From positions 310,001 through 374,000 of the forward strand of contig NC_005071.1 of NCBI RefSeq assembly GCF_000011485.1: 64,000 nt of DNA, written 5' to 3'. This document shows, one piece after another, positions 63,104 through 64,000 of this stretch. Each line of letters starts with the position of its first letter. Position 1 is the first letter of the stretch. Below the pieces are notes generated by a model. The model ran no database searches and was not told the origin of the DNA. It worked only from the letters and a program-made list of their open reading frames with translations. The DNA is from Prochlorococcus marinus str. MIT 9313 (lineage in GTDB: Bacteria; Cyanobacteriota; Cyanobacteriia; PCC-6307; Cyanobiaceae). Position numbers and translations under genes: made by a program.

Positions 63104-64000
63104 ATGACCAGCACCAGACTCCTTGCCGATTGTTGTGCCGAGCTGACGGCCGTTGCTGATTTGGAGCTCATTGATGCGCCGGTTGAGTTGAAGCGCTTTT
63201 CAAGGGATGCCTATGACTTCTCTCCTGTATTGCGTGAGCAGCTGGAGGGCTGTTGCGCCGATGTTGTTGTCCGCCCCCACACGGTGGCGGCGGTGGCGGT
63301 TGTGGCTGGTGCTTGTACAAGGCATGGCATCCCCTTAACACTGAGAGGTGCAGGAACAGGGAACTACGGCCAGTGCGTTCCTCTCCAGGGGGGGGTGGTC
63401 ATGCTGATGGGTGCACTTTCTAAGGTTCGGCATCTCGATCCCGACACGGGAGTGGTGACGGTCGAGTCGGGCTGTTTGCTGCGCGATCTAGATCAACATC
63501 TTTCTCGCCTTGGTCGGCAGCTGCGTCTGCTGCCATCCAGTTGGCGAAGTGCTTCGGTGGGTGGATTCGTGGCTGGCGGCTCGGGTGGGATTGGTTCGGT
63601 GCGTTGGGGCTTCTTGCGTGATCCGGGCCATCTGTTGGCCTTGGAGGTCGTGACTGCTGAGGATTCGCCCCGCCAGTTGCAGTTGGATGCGGCTGGATCA
63701 GAGGCCCTCAATCATGCTTATGGCAGCAATGGCATCATCACGGCCTTGAGCTTGGCAACTGCTCCGGCTGTCGCCTGGCAGGAAGTGATGATCGATTGTG
63801 AGGATTGGTCAGAGGCCGTGGCTCTTGCGCTCCGCTGTACTCGTGCAGCGGTTGATCTTCATCTCTGTAGCTTGCATGAGCGACCAATTGTCGATCAGCT
63901 ACCACACTGGTGTGGTGCTTCTAATGGCCAGCATCGCCTGCTGCTACTCGTCGCTCCAGATGGTGTGAGCACCCTGGAGCGTCTGGCAGAAGAGGCAGGA
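63104..64000 (+). CDS. GlcD-type FAD-linked oxidase (partial)
   Basis: It starts at ATG 63104 (MTSTRLLADC) and runs off the right edge after 299 codons. The FAD-binding PCMH fold is clear: VVVRPHTVAAVAVVAGACTR, GIPLTLRGAGTGNYGQCVPL, VESGCLLRDLD and SVGGFVAGGSGGIGSVRWG. Family members oxidise 2-hydroxy acids such as glycolate or D-lactate. The C-terminal substrate domain is outside the window. Confidence 0.85.
   Translation, partial: MTSTRLLADCCAELTAVADLELIDAPVELKRFSRDAYDFSPVLREQLEGCCADVVVRPHTVAAVAVVAGACTRHGIPLTLRGAGTGNYGQCVPLQGGVVMLMGALSKVRHLDPDTGVVTVESGCLLRDLDQHLSRLGRQLRLLPSSWRSASVGGFVAGGSGGIGSVRWGFLRDPGHLLALEVVTAEDSPRQLQLDAAGSEALNHAYGSNGIITALSLATAPAVAWQEVMIDCEDWSEAVALALRCTRAAVDLHLCSLHERPIVDQLPHWCGASNGQHRLLLLVAPDGVSTLERLAEEAG

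Overview
The window looks like the chromosome of a marine picocyanobacterium, most likely low-light clade IV Prochlorococcus (MIT9313/MIT9303-like) or marine Synechococcus. The clues are chlorophyll synthase next to a PetP-type small protein, a FutA-type iron-binding protein beside a PiuC-type hydroxylase, an SLH-type iron-uptake porin, the ClpR/ClpP3 gene pair, many tiny secreted proteins, and intermediate-GC core genes interrupted by AT-rich accessory blocks. No taxonomic search was possible, so the organism is an inference.

Layout. 1-5464 is core: the rsmB tail, a minus-strand petP-chlG-PBP1 run, hisF, a frameshifted menG/ubiE and a hypothetical gene. 5465-11600 is AT-rich and accessory-like: small hypothetical and secreted proteins, a TPR-methyltransferase fusion and a TVP38-family gene broken by a stop codon. 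11697-16901 is core again: glyQ, porin, a small secreted protein, PiuC-like hydroxylase and FutA. 17028-18982 is a decayed comEC. 19018-19102 is tRNA-Ser(CGA).

The tRNA-Ser gene is the left boundary of an integrated element of about 21 kb. The 13-bp end of the tRNA region, CACCCTCTCCGTT, recurs at 40209-40221. A P4-type tyrosine integrase lies just inside the left end and an AlpA-like excisionase candidate just inside the right end. An 11-bp motif occurs four times near the left end and once near the right end, as expected for integrase arm sites. Inside are a serine recombinase, several small proteins missed by ordinary length cut-offs, a foldable leader in front of an AlpA-like HTH gene, three large TPR genes plus two TPR gene remnants, a DUF805 membrane protein, a compact minus-strand operon of secreted proteins ending in a frameshifted nuclease, a further membrane-hairpin protein, and a 1330-aa DUF4011-helicase-nuclease fusion that resembles a phage-defence protein. 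The element is reminiscent of the tRNA-borne mobile elements (tycheposons) described in Prochlorococcus, but that assignment is not proven here.

40276-64000 is mostly core: a TVP38 protein, a DUF4912 protein, fused 5-oxoprolinase, two polysaccharide-assembly genes, cobD, ilvC, clpP3/clpR, a PIN-TRAM protein, hemW, panB, SRP RNA, the ftsZ-ftsQ-ddl division/wall cluster, miaB, tRNA-His, a DUF4359 protein, a cytosine-deaminase-like hydrolase and the start of a GlcD-type oxidase. The two accessory blocks share families (LprI-like, TVP38, TPR), which suggests common ancestry or exchange between them.
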